DNA of 64,000 bases from Nitrospirales bacterium (GCA_021604005.1 BQIV01000016.1:1-64000); one strand, 5' to 3'; positions 45,954-55,460 are shown, numbered from the stretch's first letter. The notes: a model not told the origin generated them from the letters alone. Translations and numbers: made by a program.

Positions 45954-47279
45954 ATGTCTGCCGTTCCTTCCAACATTCTTCATCGAATGCTCAGGCGAGT
46001 TGTTGTTGTACACCCACATGAGATACGCGCACTGCTCTGGTCGTTTGCCTATTTCTTCTGTGTGCTGGCTGCTTATTACATTCTCCGCCCGGTGCGTGAT
46101 GAGATGGGTGTACTCGCCGGCGTTCATAAATTACCCTGGTTCTTCTTCACCGTATTTCTCACGATGCTCGCAGTGGTGCCCCTATTTGGATGGGCAGCCA
46201 GCTGTCTAACTATTCGTCGTCTCCTTCCAACCATCTATCTATTTTTCATTGTCAATCTAATTGGGTTTTTTATTGCGCTCAGGACTGGGCTCACGATGAC
46301 AGCATTGGCCCCCGTCTTTTTTGTGTGGGTGAGTGTCTTTAATCTCTTTATCGTGTCGGTCTTTTGGAGTTTCATGGCCGATGTGTTTTCTACGGAAGGT
46401 GCCCGACGACTCTTTGGTTTCATCTCTGCGGGTGGGAGCCTTGGGGCCATTAGCGGTCCATTGTTTACGGCAACAGCAGTAAAAGGGCTTGGAGTTGCAA
46501 GCTTGCTACTGGTCTCTGCCGCACTATTGCTTGCAGCGGTAGGGTGTATCCTAGCATTGCTTGCTTGGTTCCAAGAACAGCATGGAGAAGATCTTGGAGC
46601 CAAACATCTACTATCTTCTCAAACCTCCTCTGATCCACCTCCGAGTCTGTGGGTTGGCATCATCCGAATTACGCAATCCACATACCTACAGGCTATCTGT
46701 GTGTATTTGGTCTGTTATTCCATACTCTCAACTTTTCTGTATTCGCAACAAACGATTCTTGTCCCACAGGTTGTTCCCAACTCGGAGGACCGTCTTCAAT
46801 TGTTCGCTTCTTTTGACTTTGCCGTAAACGTGCTCACCGTCTGTATACAAATGTTTGCGACTGGTCGGTTACTGACATTTTTTGGAGTCACGGCCATGCT
46901 CGTGATCCTACCATTGCTCAACATTCTTGGATTTGGGATTTTCGGAATGGTGACGATACTGCCGGTACTGATCGGATTTGGAATCTTGCGAAGAGCGGGA
47001 GAATTCTCAATCACCAAACCCACACGGGAAACGCTCTTTACTGTCGTGCCGCGTGTCGAAAAATATCAGGCCAAAAATGTCATTGATACCGTCGTCCATC
47101 GCGCAGGCGATATGACGGGTACGTGGGTGGGATCGGCTTTGCATGCATTCGGCATGTCGATCTCACAGATGTCGTTTGCCGCAATTCCAATCGCCCTCGT
47201 GTGGTTTTTCACCGGAAGGTTTTTAGGCCGACGGCATGAAATGATTCTGGAAAAACAAAAGACTGAAAAAAAACATTAG
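45954..47279 (+). CDS. MFS-type carrier, NTP/NDP-exchanger-like
   Basis: This 441-residue inner-membrane protein has about 12 helices. It opens with ALLWSFAYFFCVLAAYYILRPVRDEMG, wording seen in bacterial proteins annotated as NTP/NDP exchange transporters (TC 2.A.12-like). It also contains VFWSFMADVFSTEGARRLFGFISAGGSLGAISGP, an MFS-like loop. True nucleotide exchange in a free-living bacterium is doubtful, so the substrate is open. It is monocistronic, followed by a long hairpin. Confidence 0.75.
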   Translation: MSAVPSNILHRMLRRVVVVHPHEIRALLWSFAYFFCVLAAYYILRPVRDEMGVLAGVHKLPWFFFTVFLTMLAVVPLFGWAASCLTIRRLLPTIYLFFIVNLIGFFIALRTGLTMTALAPVFFVWVSVFNLFIVSVFWSFMADVFSTEGARRLFGFISAGGSLGAISGPLFTATAVKGLGVASLLLVSAALLLAAVGCILALLAWFQEQHGEDLGAKHLLSSQTSSDPPPSLWVGIIRITQSTYLQAICVYLVCYSILSTFLYSQQTILVPQVVPNSEDRLQLFASFDFAVNVLTVCIQMFATGRLLTFFGVTAMLVILPLLNILGFGIFGMVTILPVLIGFGILRRAGEFSITKPTRETLFTVVPRVEKYQAKNVIDTVVHRAGDMTGTWVGSALHAFGMSISQMSFAAIPIALVWFFTGRFLGRRHEMILEKQKTEKKH

Positions 47280-47388
47280 GCTCTGGATAATAGTAGGTCG
47301 AATGTTCGTGGTAGTTTTGATGTCTTTGGTTTTTGTCTGTTTGACCGGAGTGACTGCTATAAAAAATAAGTGCTTGTGTGGAAATACA

Positions 47389-47424
47389 TGACAAGAGACA
47401 TATCAATCGATATGTCTCTTGTCA
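47389..47424. repeat. 16-bp perfect hairpin between convergent genes
   Basis: Arms 47389-47404 and 47409-47424 (TGACAAGAGACATATC and its complement) are perfect with a 4-nt loop AATC. No T-run follows on either strand. It is likely a bidirectional transcription end or RNA-stability element; the remaining gap 47280-47541 holds nothing else I can name. Confidence 0.65.
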
Positions 47425-47541
47425 GTGTTGAAACGTATGAAGATGTAAGAGGTAGGTGGTGTTCTTCAGAGAGCATAGCTGTTGATTTCATGCAGCCTTT
47501 CCTCTTGCTGTCTGTCGTTCATAAAAAACTCTCTCCGGCGA

Positions 47542-48045
47542 TTACTTCACATCAACTGACATAATCACGAATTCTTTATTCAATTGCCCACCCTGGTGTG
47601 GCTCTACATAGGTACCGTCATAGTAATACCATTGCAGGGGTTTCATTTTGCCTAATTCACTGGGATGACGTGGCAGCTTTGTCACATCTAGGCCGTTGGC
47701 GATAAAAGTGGCGGGATTGATGAAGTACACGACATCCTCATGCGTTTGTTCAGGTGTCTCGGAGAAGTGAATCATATTATGCTTGCTAGCCGTCTCGAGC
47801 ATACACATTTCCCCGCTGGCATCCGTCGCATCAATAGGTTTCATCTTTGAATCAGGACCAAGAATATTCGCAATCGCATTTATTTCTTTCCGTGCCTTCC
47901 CTTCTAATTTCAACACCGGTCCAAACTGTTCTTTGATAGTATCTAGTGAATCAGCTGCAATGGCAGTAGAAAACACTCCCCAACTAAATACGGAGCTCAC
48001 CATAACCGTGGTCATACACACCGATAATTTCCAGTTCATTTTCAT
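47542..48045 (-). CDS. hypothetical exported protein
   Basis: The product of 167 residues is not recognised. A signal peptide of about 30 residues (ending TAIAADSL) is followed by a soluble domain with a single Met/Cys-rich spot (GEMCMLETASKHNMIHFSET) and an aromatic C-terminal part (MKPLQWYYYDGTYVEPHQGG). The start at 48045 has AAGGAAAC upstream; the longer frame to 48189 overlaps the kinase gene and is not supported. It is the last gene of the minus-strand block. Confidence 0.65.
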   Translation of the reverse strand: MKMNWKLSVCMTTVMVSSVFSWGVFSTAIAADSLDTIKEQFGPVLKLEGKARKEINAIANILGPDSKMKPIDATDASGEMCMLETASKHNMIHFSETPEQTHEDVVYFINPATFIANGLDVTKLPRHPSELGKMKPLQWYYYDGTYVEPHQGGQLNKEFVIMSVDVK

Positions 48046-48185
48046 GATTGTTTCCTTATGAATTGTTGAGTCGTTTGTAAAACACTTGATGTGCTGTATC
48101 CTTTCAATACTCATGGGTGATGCAGACTTTATAGCCATAATTCGTCGGCTAAGTGGTCGATTGACGCAACTTGAACCTTTTAAGA

Positions 48186-49772
48186 TCAAGGTCGAGGTTT
48201 CTGGGTGAGAGGCAGAATAATAGAAAAAGTCGTTCCCTTCCCTTCTTCACTTTCTACCTTGATCTGACCATGATGAGCATCGATGGCGTCTTTCACGATT
48301 TTTGTCCCGAGTCCGGTTCCGCCGACTTTAGTGCTAATGGCATTCTGGGTAAATAATCGATCTCGGATGTCTGAAGGCATGCCCTTTCCGGTATCCGCGA
48401 CAACTAATTCAAGCATTCCCGTTTCAAGGTGAGCTTGCCCACGTATCGTCACTGAACCACCGGAAGGGACTTCCGGTATCGCATTACCTGTGAGGTTATA
48501 GAGTGCTGCAAATAATCGGCGTTCATCAGCTTCAATAATCGGGAGTGTGTCCAGCCCTTTCGCGTACAAAGCCACCTCCTTTTCTTTGGCAGAGATCTGA
48601 AGTGATTTAAATACACCTTTGACAATTTCTTGTACTGTACATGGAGTAAAATTTGGTTCGCTTGTGACGCCTTTGACGGCATCAGCAATCTCGCGCACCC
48701 GGTCTTGAATGCGTCGCGCATTATTCGTGATCATTTCTGTCAATTCAGTGCACGTCGTCTTGCAATGTGTCCAGACCTTGGCATCATCCTTCATGACGGC
48801 AGCAAACACGTCCTTGAGTTCATCCTCAAGGAGACTTGTCCCTGTCAATACTGGCATGAGCATATTTTTAATATCATGTCCAACATTACCTAAGACGCGC
48901 GAGACCTCAGCCAATTTGGCTGCCTCAAGGAGTTGAGCCGCAATGCGTTTCTGTTCCGTCATGTCCTGGAAGGTCACCACTGCTCCCCTCAACTTCCCCT
49001 GTTCATCTCGCAATGGTGTGCTGCAATATTGGGCTGAGAAGTGACTTCCATCTTTTCGCCAAAAGATTTCGTCGGCTCCCATGTGTACTCGTCCGTCTTT
49101 ATAAGCCCCATAGATGGGACATTGTTCATCAGGGTATGGACATCCATCTTCTTTCGTATGATGCCATAGCGAATGGCTTGGCTGTCCGAGCAGTTCATCA
49201 GTCTCATATCCCAGCATCGATTTAGCCGCAGGGTTCACAAATGTATGGCAACCTTCCAAGTCTAATCCTAGAATGCCTTCGCCTGCAGAGTTCAAAATGT
49301 ACTCATTTTGTCGACGAAGCTCCATGATGGTACGTTCGGCCTTTTTGCGCTCAGAAATATCACGAAACGTCACGACAGCCCCTGCAAGATTACCGAATTC
49401 ATCCGTGATAGGAGTGCTTGTGTACTCGGCTGGGAAGGCTGTGCCATCTTTTCGCCAGAACACTTCAGTATCACCATGATGAATGCGACCGTCTTTGTAG
49501 GCCCCATAGATGGGACAGTCTGTTGCCGGATAGGGTGATCCATCAGCGTGAGAGTGATGCCACAATCCATGGCTGGGCCGACCCAAGAGTTCATCGGCCG
49601 TGTATCCCAGCATCTGTGCTGCGGCAGGATTCACGAAGGTATGCCGTCCTTCCAAATCAAGACCAAAAATCCCTTCAGCCGCAGCCTGTAAGAGCAGACG
49701 ATGTATCTCATCTGCCGTGGATCGTACAAAGGGGGAAGAGTCCTGACTCTCTTTCTGCATGTCCGTGTTCAT
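48186..49772 (-). CDS. PAS-PAS sensor histidine kinase
   Basis: This 528-residue cytosolic kinase has two similar PAS domains in tandem (about 22-145 and 155-272), both containing LWHH...YP...CPIYGAYKDGR and FWRKDG, evidence of an internal duplication. A kinase core follows with the phosphorylation His at 299 (VGHDIKN) and ATP-binding N, G1 (VADTGKGM) and G2 (GGTGLGTKI) boxes. There is no membrane segment and no response regulator nearby, so its partner is elsewhere. It follows the CBS protein by 25 bp, probably in one transcript. Confidence 0.9.
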   Translation of the reverse strand: MNTDMQKESQDSSPFVRSTADEIHRLLLQAAAEGIFGLDLEGRHTFVNPAAAQMLGYTADELLGRPSHGLWHHSHADGSPYPATDCPIYGAYKDGRIHHGDTEVFWRKDGTAFPAEYTSTPITDEFGNLAGAVVTFRDISERKKAERTIMELRRQNEYILNSAGEGILGLDLEGCHTFVNPAAKSMLGYETDELLGQPSHSLWHHTKEDGCPYPDEQCPIYGAYKDGRVHMGADEIFWRKDGSHFSAQYCSTPLRDEQGKLRGAVVTFQDMTEQKRIAAQLLEAAKLAEVSRVLGNVGHDIKNMLMPVLTGTSLLEDELKDVFAAVMKDDAKVWTHCKTTCTELTEMITNNARRIQDRVREIADAVKGVTSEPNFTPCTVQEIVKGVFKSLQISAKEKEVALYAKGLDTLPIIEADERRLFAALYNLTGNAIPEVPSGGSVTIRGQAHLETGMLELVVADTGKGMPSDIRDRLFTQNAISTKVGGTGLGTKIVKDAIDAHHGQIKVESEEGKGTTFSIILPLTQKPRP

Positions 49773-49797
49773 GTGTTCACCTTGGTACGTCGTGTCC

Positions 49798-50229
49798 TCA
49801 GCTTGTCCATTCCAACCCTAAGCCTGATTTCACCCAAGCCTGAAGAAGGTCATGCCGTGTGATACATCCAATCACCACGCCATCCTTTTCAACGGGAAGG
49901 TTCAAAAATCGGCTTTTCTCCATAATTTTCACGGCTTCACCAATCGTCGTGTAGGCTGTAACCGGTACACGGTCCTTTGCCATCAGATCTTCAGCTGTCA
50001 TCTGGTTGAGGTCCTTACCATCTGCTAGGGCCTGCAACAAATTAAATTCGCTGATGAACCCAACAAATGTTCCGTTCCGATCCACGACTGGAGCCCCAGG
50101 CGTGTGGCCAGTGAGCAACAACACCGCTATGGCCAAACCATTTTGTTCAGCTTGAAAACGCAGCCTATTGCTTCCGACGATTTCTTCAAGGGTTGCATTG
50201 CCACCGGCGGATATTTTTTCTGAATCCAT
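49798..50229 (-). CDS. CBS-domain pair protein
   Basis: This 143-residue protein consists of two CBS domains (about 15-70 and 80-140) that usually bind adenine nucleotides and regulate partner proteins. Recognisable pieces are VVDRNGTFVGFISEFNLLQAL and LPVEKDGVVIGCITRHDLLQAW. It is encoded just before the PAS histidine kinase and may feed energy status into that kinase; this is inferred from position. Confidence 0.88.
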   Translation of the reverse strand: MDSEKISAGGNATLEEIVGSNRLRFQAEQNGLAIAVLLLTGHTPGAPVVDRNGTFVGFISEFNLLQALADGKDLNQMTAEDLMAKDRVPVTAYTTIGEAVKIMEKSRFLNLPVEKDGVVIGCITRHDLLQAWVKSGLGLEWTS

Positions 50230-50352
50230 CGTACATTCCTCTTATGATGATTGGTGCCAGTTTACTGAAGGTCGCCATTCTTGGAAAGATGCATCATGTC
50301 GGGACACGAAGTGTTTGCGGATCCTAACCAGCGATATACGCTATTCGATTCC

Positions 50353-51042
50353 TCATGACTTCGTGAGATTTCTAATATAAGCAAGAATGTCCTCCATTTC
50401 TTGTTTTGACAGATCGCTCTTCCATGAAGGCATGGCCGTGCCCGGCCGACCGTTGCGAATAGTGTTGAGGAGAATCGTATCTGACTTGTTGCCGGTAGCC
50501 GTCAGGTCTGCTGCCGGGGGAATGAGCGCCTGGCCGATTGGACCGTCGCCTTTGCCCGTTTGGCCGTGACAGTTGAGGCAGTATGTGTTGTAGATTGCCT
50601 TCCCTTTTTCAGGACTTCCACTCTCCCTAGTCGGGATATGTGCCAAACCCGTAAATTTTTTAGCCTCTGGTATAGGTTGAATGGTATTCTGACTCACCAA
50701 ATACTCAGCTAGGGGCGAAATGTGTTCATCCGGAATCGGACACCCAAAGGTGTGTTTCATTTTCTTGATAATTTCCGTCCAACGTTCATGTGAATGTGGA
50801 GGTTGCGTGTAGATATATTCTGCAGAGTGGCAGATGAGACAATAACTACTGGCAATCGCGCTTCCCGGACCCTGCTGAAAAGAGATTGGATCGGCAGGCA
50901 CGCTCAGTGTATCTGAGGCCTCCATCGATTGCGCACCGGACGGCTGTCCCACCATAAACACGCCAAGCATGAACAGGCCCACACACAGGAACACGCTGAA
51001 CCAGCCGACACTTCGCTTTATGATATTCCCGTTACGTCGCAT
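50353..51042 (-). CDS. sorB: dihaem cytochrome c, SorB-like subunit of sulfite dehydrogenase
   Basis: This protein of 229 residues has an N-terminal membrane/signal segment (about 11-34) and two haem c sites: CLICH (68-72) and CLNCH (155-159). The first sits in a SorB-like domain (SSYCLICHSAEYIYTQPPHSHERW); the second in a small class I cytochrome domain ending GRPGTAMPSWKSDLSKQEMEDILAYIRNL. It would accept electrons from SorA and pass them to the respiratory chain. Its start overlaps the sorA stop by 11 bp, so the two are coupled. Confidence 0.85.
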   Translation of the reverse strand: MRRNGNIIKRSVGWFSVFLCVGLFMLGVFMVGQPSGAQSMEASDTLSVPADPISFQQGPGSAIASSYCLICHSAEYIYTQPPHSHERWTEIIKKMKHTFGCPIPDEHISPLAEYLVSQNTIQPIPEAKKFTGLAHIPTRESGSPEKGKAIYNTYCLNCHGQTGKGDGPIGQALIPPAADLTATGNKSDTILLNTIRNGRPGTAMPSWKSDLSKQEMEDILAYIRNLTKS

Positions 51043-52276
51043 GAATATGCACCGTTTCGACGACATTTCGAAGATATCCACTTGGATTCCAGCGAGCGCT
51101 GAAACGTTGGGGTTCGCCAATGCGATTCACGGCTAGTGATTGCAGCATATAGGTTCGACCGGAAACCGGCGTGAATTGCACTTCCCACGGCCGGAAACTA
51201 AAGTCGCCATAGTCCTGTCCTAAGCTGGCAGCCTGCCATTGGCGGCCTCCATCCACTGAGAAGAGCACTCGATCGATGCCATACCCTTGGTCAAAGGCAA
51301 TGCCTTTCACGGTTAAGGGCGTTCCGCCTACCACCGTTCCGCTATCTTGAACATTGGTGATAAAAGAGCGGACGGTCATTTTCCCTATTGGAACGGATCG
51401 GACAATCTTCTCCCCAGGCTGGACGCATGCGCAGGGATCTGCCGGCAACCGATAGGCCTTGGCCATCCAAAACTGTTGATCGTGCTTGTTGAGCACTTCA
51501 ATATCATTCAACATTTTGACCCAATAGGTGGCAAACCAGCCCGGCACAACCAGCCGAAGTGGAAACCCGTTCAACCAGGGAAGTGGCTCTCCATTCATGG
51601 AATGGGCCACCACCACGGTCTCTTGAACGGCATCCTCTAGATTCAGCGATTTTCGAAAGTCCGGCGTGCCATCAGCGATTGGTTGATCAAGACCATCAAA
51701 CCGAACCTGGAGGCCATCATCATTGAGCCCGGCTTTGGCGAGTAAATCCCGCAATCGAACGCCCGTCCACTTGGCATTGCCCATCGCGCCATTTCCCCAC
51801 TGCCCGCCAGGGACACGCGGGTCAAAAAACCCCCGGCTGTTTCCTCCGCATTGGCACACGGCGGCAACCTCAACTTGCTCGAAATCCCGTTTTAACTCCG
51901 CCAAATTCAAAGACAACGGTTGAGTAACTCGTCCCCGAATCTTCAGACGAAACGTGTTCATATCGATCTGCGAAGGAATGTTGGCCAGATGCCATCGAAC
52001 AAAGAAGGCATCATTGGGCGTAAAAATATTCTCATCAAATAGATGAAACGGGGTTTCCAATTGTGGTGGCCTCGTGGTCATGACCATCAGCGGCCGTTTT
52101 TGCGGGAAGGCGACCAATGGACGGCGACCCCGCTCGAACGGCAAATCCACTTTCGGTGCATTCTCAGCCCAAAGCACTCCTGGCTTCACGAAACTTGCAG
52201 CCCCAAGTGCCAGACTCGCTGATAAAAAACGTCGACGAGTCAATTCAGAATCTTTTTCGGTCCTTGTCTTCTTCAT
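51032..52276 (-). CDS. sorA: sulfite dehydrogenase, molybdenum subunit SorA-like
   Basis: This sulfite-oxidase-family molybdoenzyme of 414 residues is exported folded through the Tat system: twin-arginine signal TRRRFLSASLALG at about 13-25. The molybdenum-ligand Cys is at 143 in CQCGGNSR; an oxidoreductase Mo-binding domain (about 60-270) is followed by the Mo-co dimerisation domain. It lacks its own haem b domain, so electrons leave through the adjacent SorB cytochrome. Sulfite oxidation to sulfate is the likely reaction; related enzymes act on other oxyanions or S-oxides. The start at 52276 follows AAGGAAC. Confidence 0.88.
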   Translation of the reverse strand: MKKTRTEKDSELTRRRFLSASLALGAASFVKPGVLWAENAPKVDLPFERGRRPLVAFPQKRPLMVMTTRPPQLETPFHLFDENIFTPNDAFFVRWHLANIPSQIDMNTFRLKIRGRVTQPLSLNLAELKRDFEQVEVAAVCQCGGNSRGFFDPRVPGGQWGNGAMGNAKWTGVRLRDLLAKAGLNDDGLQVRFDGLDQPIADGTPDFRKSLNLEDAVQETVVVAHSMNGEPLPWLNGFPLRLVVPGWFATYWVKMLNDIEVLNKHDQQFWMAKAYRLPADPCACVQPGEKIVRSVPIGKMTVRSFITNVQDSGTVVGGTPLTVKGIAFDQGYGIDRVLFSVDGGRQWQAASLGQDYGDFSFRPWEVQFTPVSGRTYMLQSLAVNRIGEPQRFSARWNPSGYLRNVVETVHIHAT

Positions 52277-52320
52277 GGCGTGTTCCTTGTAGACGTAGGC
52301 TGATTCCGTCTCTTCAGTTC

Positions 52321-53751
52321 CTATTTCGCCAAGGTCCGGATATAGTGAATCATCTGCCATATTTGATTATCCGGCATGCCTGGAAATGCCATCATCCCCG
52401 TTCCGGGCGAGCCATTCTTTATGATCCAGAACATTTGTCCATCGGAAATGTCGGTCATCGTCTCTCCACAGGTAAGGTTGCGTGGGTGTGGATTGAGCGC
52501 AGCGCCCATGGGCCCGTTTCCGTCGCCTTTGTCTCCATGGCATTGTTTGCAGGCCAAGGGCTGCGCCGTTTCGTGAAACAGTTTTTTGCCAGCTTTGATA
52601 TTTTCCGGTGAATTCGGTAAGGGGTTGGTCAGCTTTCGAAATTTTCCAGGGGCGCGTTTCGTGTTGCGCGGTTGAGGACAGACACCTGACGATCCTGAGT
52701 TCGTGGCCGCCGAGGCGACATGAGCTCCACCTGTAAATGTGGCTTTCAAATAGGCAATTACATCGGCGACACCCTGTTTCCCGCCAATCGTCAAACCCCA
52801 ATAGGGCATCAAGGGAGATTTGCCGACACCTTTCCCTCCGTAATAAATCACGTTATAGAGATAATCGAGCGGAATTTTGTCAAAGGGAATATTGGCATGA
52901 ACGGCAGGTTTGGGTTCCAGCCCCGACGCCGCCGGGCCATCGCCTTTTCCGTCGGCTCCATGACATTGCGCACAGTACTCTTTGTATATCTGCGCTCCGT
53001 TTTCGACACGAGGATGGTCAAATTCCGCGCTTTTCCAAGGTTCATAAAAGGGAAAGTCCTCGACGCCGCGTGTCGCAATAAACCCGGTGACATACCGGAG
53101 GCCGAGCTCACTCACATCGCCCACAAATTCCCCGCTGTGCGGGACGAAGTCCGGGGGATTGGAGTTAAAGCGATAGATCCAGTCGGCTTTGAGTCTTTGG
53201 CCCGAATTAAAAAACGATGTGCTTTGCGGACCGCCGGTCTGTTTCCCATCCACCATGATCTGGTGACAGCCGATGCATGAATGCTGCTTGAAGATTTCCT
53301 CCCCAAACTTCGCTTCTTGTTTGCTAAACGTGGTCATATCAATGGGGTTGTTCTTGACGCGCGGGTCTTGGAGGTGTGTCTCGATGTATTCAGCTAGCGC
53401 TTGGGCTTCTTCGTCAGGCACGGTCATGTGAGGTGTTGGCTCTTGGCTCTGATCCCATCGATATGACTTCTGGTACATCGTCGGCTCTTTGCCTGTTAAC
53501 CAATCGATCATCCAATTTTTTTGAAACTTGCTGCCAGCCCACATGAGATCCGGGGCTTTTAAGGCAAACCGGCTTTCGGCTTGCCCTTCGATTTTGTGGC
53601 ATGTTGAACAGACGGTGGTCATCATCTTTTCAGCCTGCTGTTGGTTTGCGGCCCACACGGGGATCACGCTCCACATGATGAAGAGCATGCTGCCAATACC
53701 CAATCGAGTAGTGCGTACAAATGTATGAGTGAACAATGACAGAATATACAT
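52321..53751 (-). CDS. periplasmic tetrahaem cytochrome c
   Basis: This 476-residue exported protein has four haem c sites: CSTCH (48-52), CIGCH (159-163), CAQCH (260-264) and CKQCH (401-405), each in its own class I-like domain. A signal peptide covers about 1-34. The last domain (GETMTDISDGQMFWIIKNGSPGTGMMAFPGMP) resembles the monohaem cytochrome at 57328. It lies directly upstream of sorA on the same strand (44-bp gap), so it probably links SorAB to a terminal acceptor. Confidence 0.9.
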   Translation of the reverse strand: MYILSLFTHTFVRTTRLGIGSMLFIMWSVIPVWAANQQQAEKMMTTVCSTCHKIEGQAESRFALKAPDLMWAGSKFQKNWMIDWLTGKEPTMYQKSYRWDQSQEPTPHMTVPDEEAQALAEYIETHLQDPRVKNNPIDMTTFSKQEAKFGEEIFKQHSCIGCHQIMVDGKQTGGPQSTSFFNSGQRLKADWIYRFNSNPPDFVPHSGEFVGDVSELGLRYVTGFIATRGVEDFPFYEPWKSAEFDHPRVENGAQIYKEYCAQCHGADGKGDGPAASGLEPKPAVHANIPFDKIPLDYLYNVIYYGGKGVGKSPLMPYWGLTIGGKQGVADVIAYLKATFTGGAHVASAATNSGSSGVCPQPRNTKRAPGKFRKLTNPLPNSPENIKAGKKLFHETAQPLACKQCHGDKGDGNGPMGAALNPHPRNLTCGETMTDISDGQMFWIIKNGSPGTGMMAFPGMPDNQIWQMIHYIRTLAK

Positions 53752-53853
53752 AGCCCCGCTCTCCTTTCCCTCAACCGACTCAAAAAAGAACCTTGTTCAA
53801 GATCGACGAACTCACTTCAGTTTTTTCACTGCAATAGATACTGGGAGCGCAGC

Positions 53854-55266
53854 TCACGACGCCGTTCCTAGTGAGCTCTTTGGTTTTTCGACAGCCTGTT
53901 GCCAGGTTTTAATACCTCCAACGAGATCCATCACATTTTTAATCCCATGTTTTTCTAAGAGACTTGCCGCGATCGAGGAACGGTATCCCGTGGCACAGTG
54001 CACCACAATCTGCCGGTCTCGAGTTACTTCGTTAATGCGTTCTTCGAGATGACTGACCGGAATATTCACGCTGTGGCCAATCTGTTTCTCCTTCCATTCC
54101 TGCTCTTTACGGACATCGAGCACAAGCGGGGGCTCGGCAGTTTGTAACTCCTCTGCTAAGGACTGAGCTGTAATTCGAGCCGTGGTTCCCACCAGATCGG
54201 GGCGATGAGTCAGAGCTTCCATTCCTCCTTTGAGATACCCGATGACCTGATCAAAGCCGATCCGGCCCAACCGTATCGCCGCTTCAGCTTCACGGCCCGG
54301 TTCGGCGATGATTGCCATTACCTTGTGTTGCGAGAAAATGGTGCCGGCCCAGGTCGCAAACTTTCCTCCCAATCCGATATTCACGCTCCCCATGAGATGT
54401 CCGCCGGCGAAATCGGCCGGATCACGGACATCCAGGGTTTGAGCCCCGGAATCCTGTAACTCGAGTACCTCGTCAAGTGATAGGGGCTTCAGTTCTTCCT
54501 TCAAGACACGATCCAGCGTGGGCCGTTCTTTGCGATTGAGCATCGCGTCATAGCTGAAGTACTGCGGGGCCTCTGGCTGGTTGGCCGTCACGAGCTGGAT
54601 GAATTCGTCTTTCGTCATCGGCTGCAAGGCATAGTTGTACTTCCGTTGCGTCGCCATGGTGGAGGAAGTCTCGGTACTCAGGTGCCTGCCGCACATTGAT
54701 CCGGCGCCATGAGCTGGATATACGAGTGTGTCGTCCGGCAACGGTAGGATCTTCTTGTGCAGAGAATCGTACAACATGCCTGCCAAGGCATCGGCAGTTA
54801 CGCCGACGGATGCCATGAGGTCGGGTCGCCCAACATCGCCAATAAATAAGGTGTCGCCCGTCAGGATCGCGTGTGGTGTGGACTCACTCTTTCCCATGTC
54901 ATAGACGAGGATGGAAATACCCTCCGGCGTATGTCCGGGTGTTTCAAGTACCTGGAGGCGAACCTTTCCAAACTCGACACTCTCTCCATCGCTGACTGCT
55001 CGAAACGGAAAATCGGCCTGAGCATTGGCGCCCAGACAGATTTCTGCACCAACCCGATCGTGAAGCTCCAGATGTCCGGCTACAAAATCGGCATGGAAGT
55101 GAGTGAGGAAGACGTATCGAATCTGTACATTGTAGACTTTTGCATCATTCACATATTCGTCAATGTCGCGTTTTGGGTCCACGATTGCCGCAGTTCGGGA
55201 TTCTTCATCTCCTATCAAATACGAGGCATGTGCTAAACATTCTAAATAGTATTGTTTCAAGATCAT
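53854..55266 (-). CDS. metallo-beta-lactamase fold / double rhodanese protein (persulfide-handling)
   Basis: This 470-residue protein has an ETHE1-like MBL domain (about 1-250; THFHADFVAGH, TPGHTPEGIS, TGDTLFIGDVGRPDL) followed by two rhodanese domains. The first rhodanese has lost its Cys (the loop reads AIIAEPGRE); the second keeps it in CATGYRS. Family members act on glutathione persulfide or carry sulfane sulfur, giving sulfite in the ETHE1 case. That would supply the neighbouring sulfite dehydrogenase. It lies behind a sigma-54 promoter candidate. No signal peptide is visible, so it is probably cytosolic while the oxidase is periplasmic. Confidence 0.88.
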   Translation of the reverse strand: MILKQYYLECLAHASYLIGDEESRTAAIVDPKRDIDEYVNDAKVYNVQIRYVFLTHFHADFVAGHLELHDRVGAEICLGANAQADFPFRAVSDGESVEFGKVRLQVLETPGHTPEGISILVYDMGKSESTPHAILTGDTLFIGDVGRPDLMASVGVTADALAGMLYDSLHKKILPLPDDTLVYPAHGAGSMCGRHLSTETSSTMATQRKYNYALQPMTKDEFIQLVTANQPEAPQYFSYDAMLNRKERPTLDRVLKEELKPLSLDEVLELQDSGAQTLDVRDPADFAGGHLMGSVNIGLGGKFATWAGTIFSQHKVMAIIAEPGREAEAAIRLGRIGFDQVIGYLKGGMEALTHRPDLVGTTARITAQSLAEELQTAEPPLVLDVRKEQEWKEKQIGHSVNIPVSHLEERINEVTRDRQIVVHCATGYRSSIAASLLEKHGIKNVMDLVGGIKTWQQAVEKPKSSLGTAS

Positions 55267-55365
55267 GATGCTCTCCTTCTTCTATTTATGTCGTGTGCGT
55301 CGATATTCGTTCGTTACAATCGTTGAATAGAGCCGGTTCCCTATTCATATTGTTTACAGGCATCA

Positions 55366-55379
55366 GCAAAAGCGATACC
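55366..55379 (-). promoter_or_regulatory. sigma-54 promoter candidate (P2) for the MBL-rhodanese/Sor genes
   Basis: Read on the minus strand, GG (55379-55378) and GC (55367-55366) are exactly 10 bp apart within AGGTATCGCTTTTGCT. The -12 half TTGCT is consensus; the -24 half is partial. The distance to the start codon at 55266 is about 100 bp. A GTTAA-type repeat cluster lies about 97-143 bp upstream, as for P1. Confidence 0.5.
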
Positions 55380-55460
55380 TAAAAAATGCACAATTGAAGA
55401 ATGCTGATTTTTTAAACAGTTACGTTCGTCTTGCTTCTTTCGCGTGAAGCCTAGAAGCCA

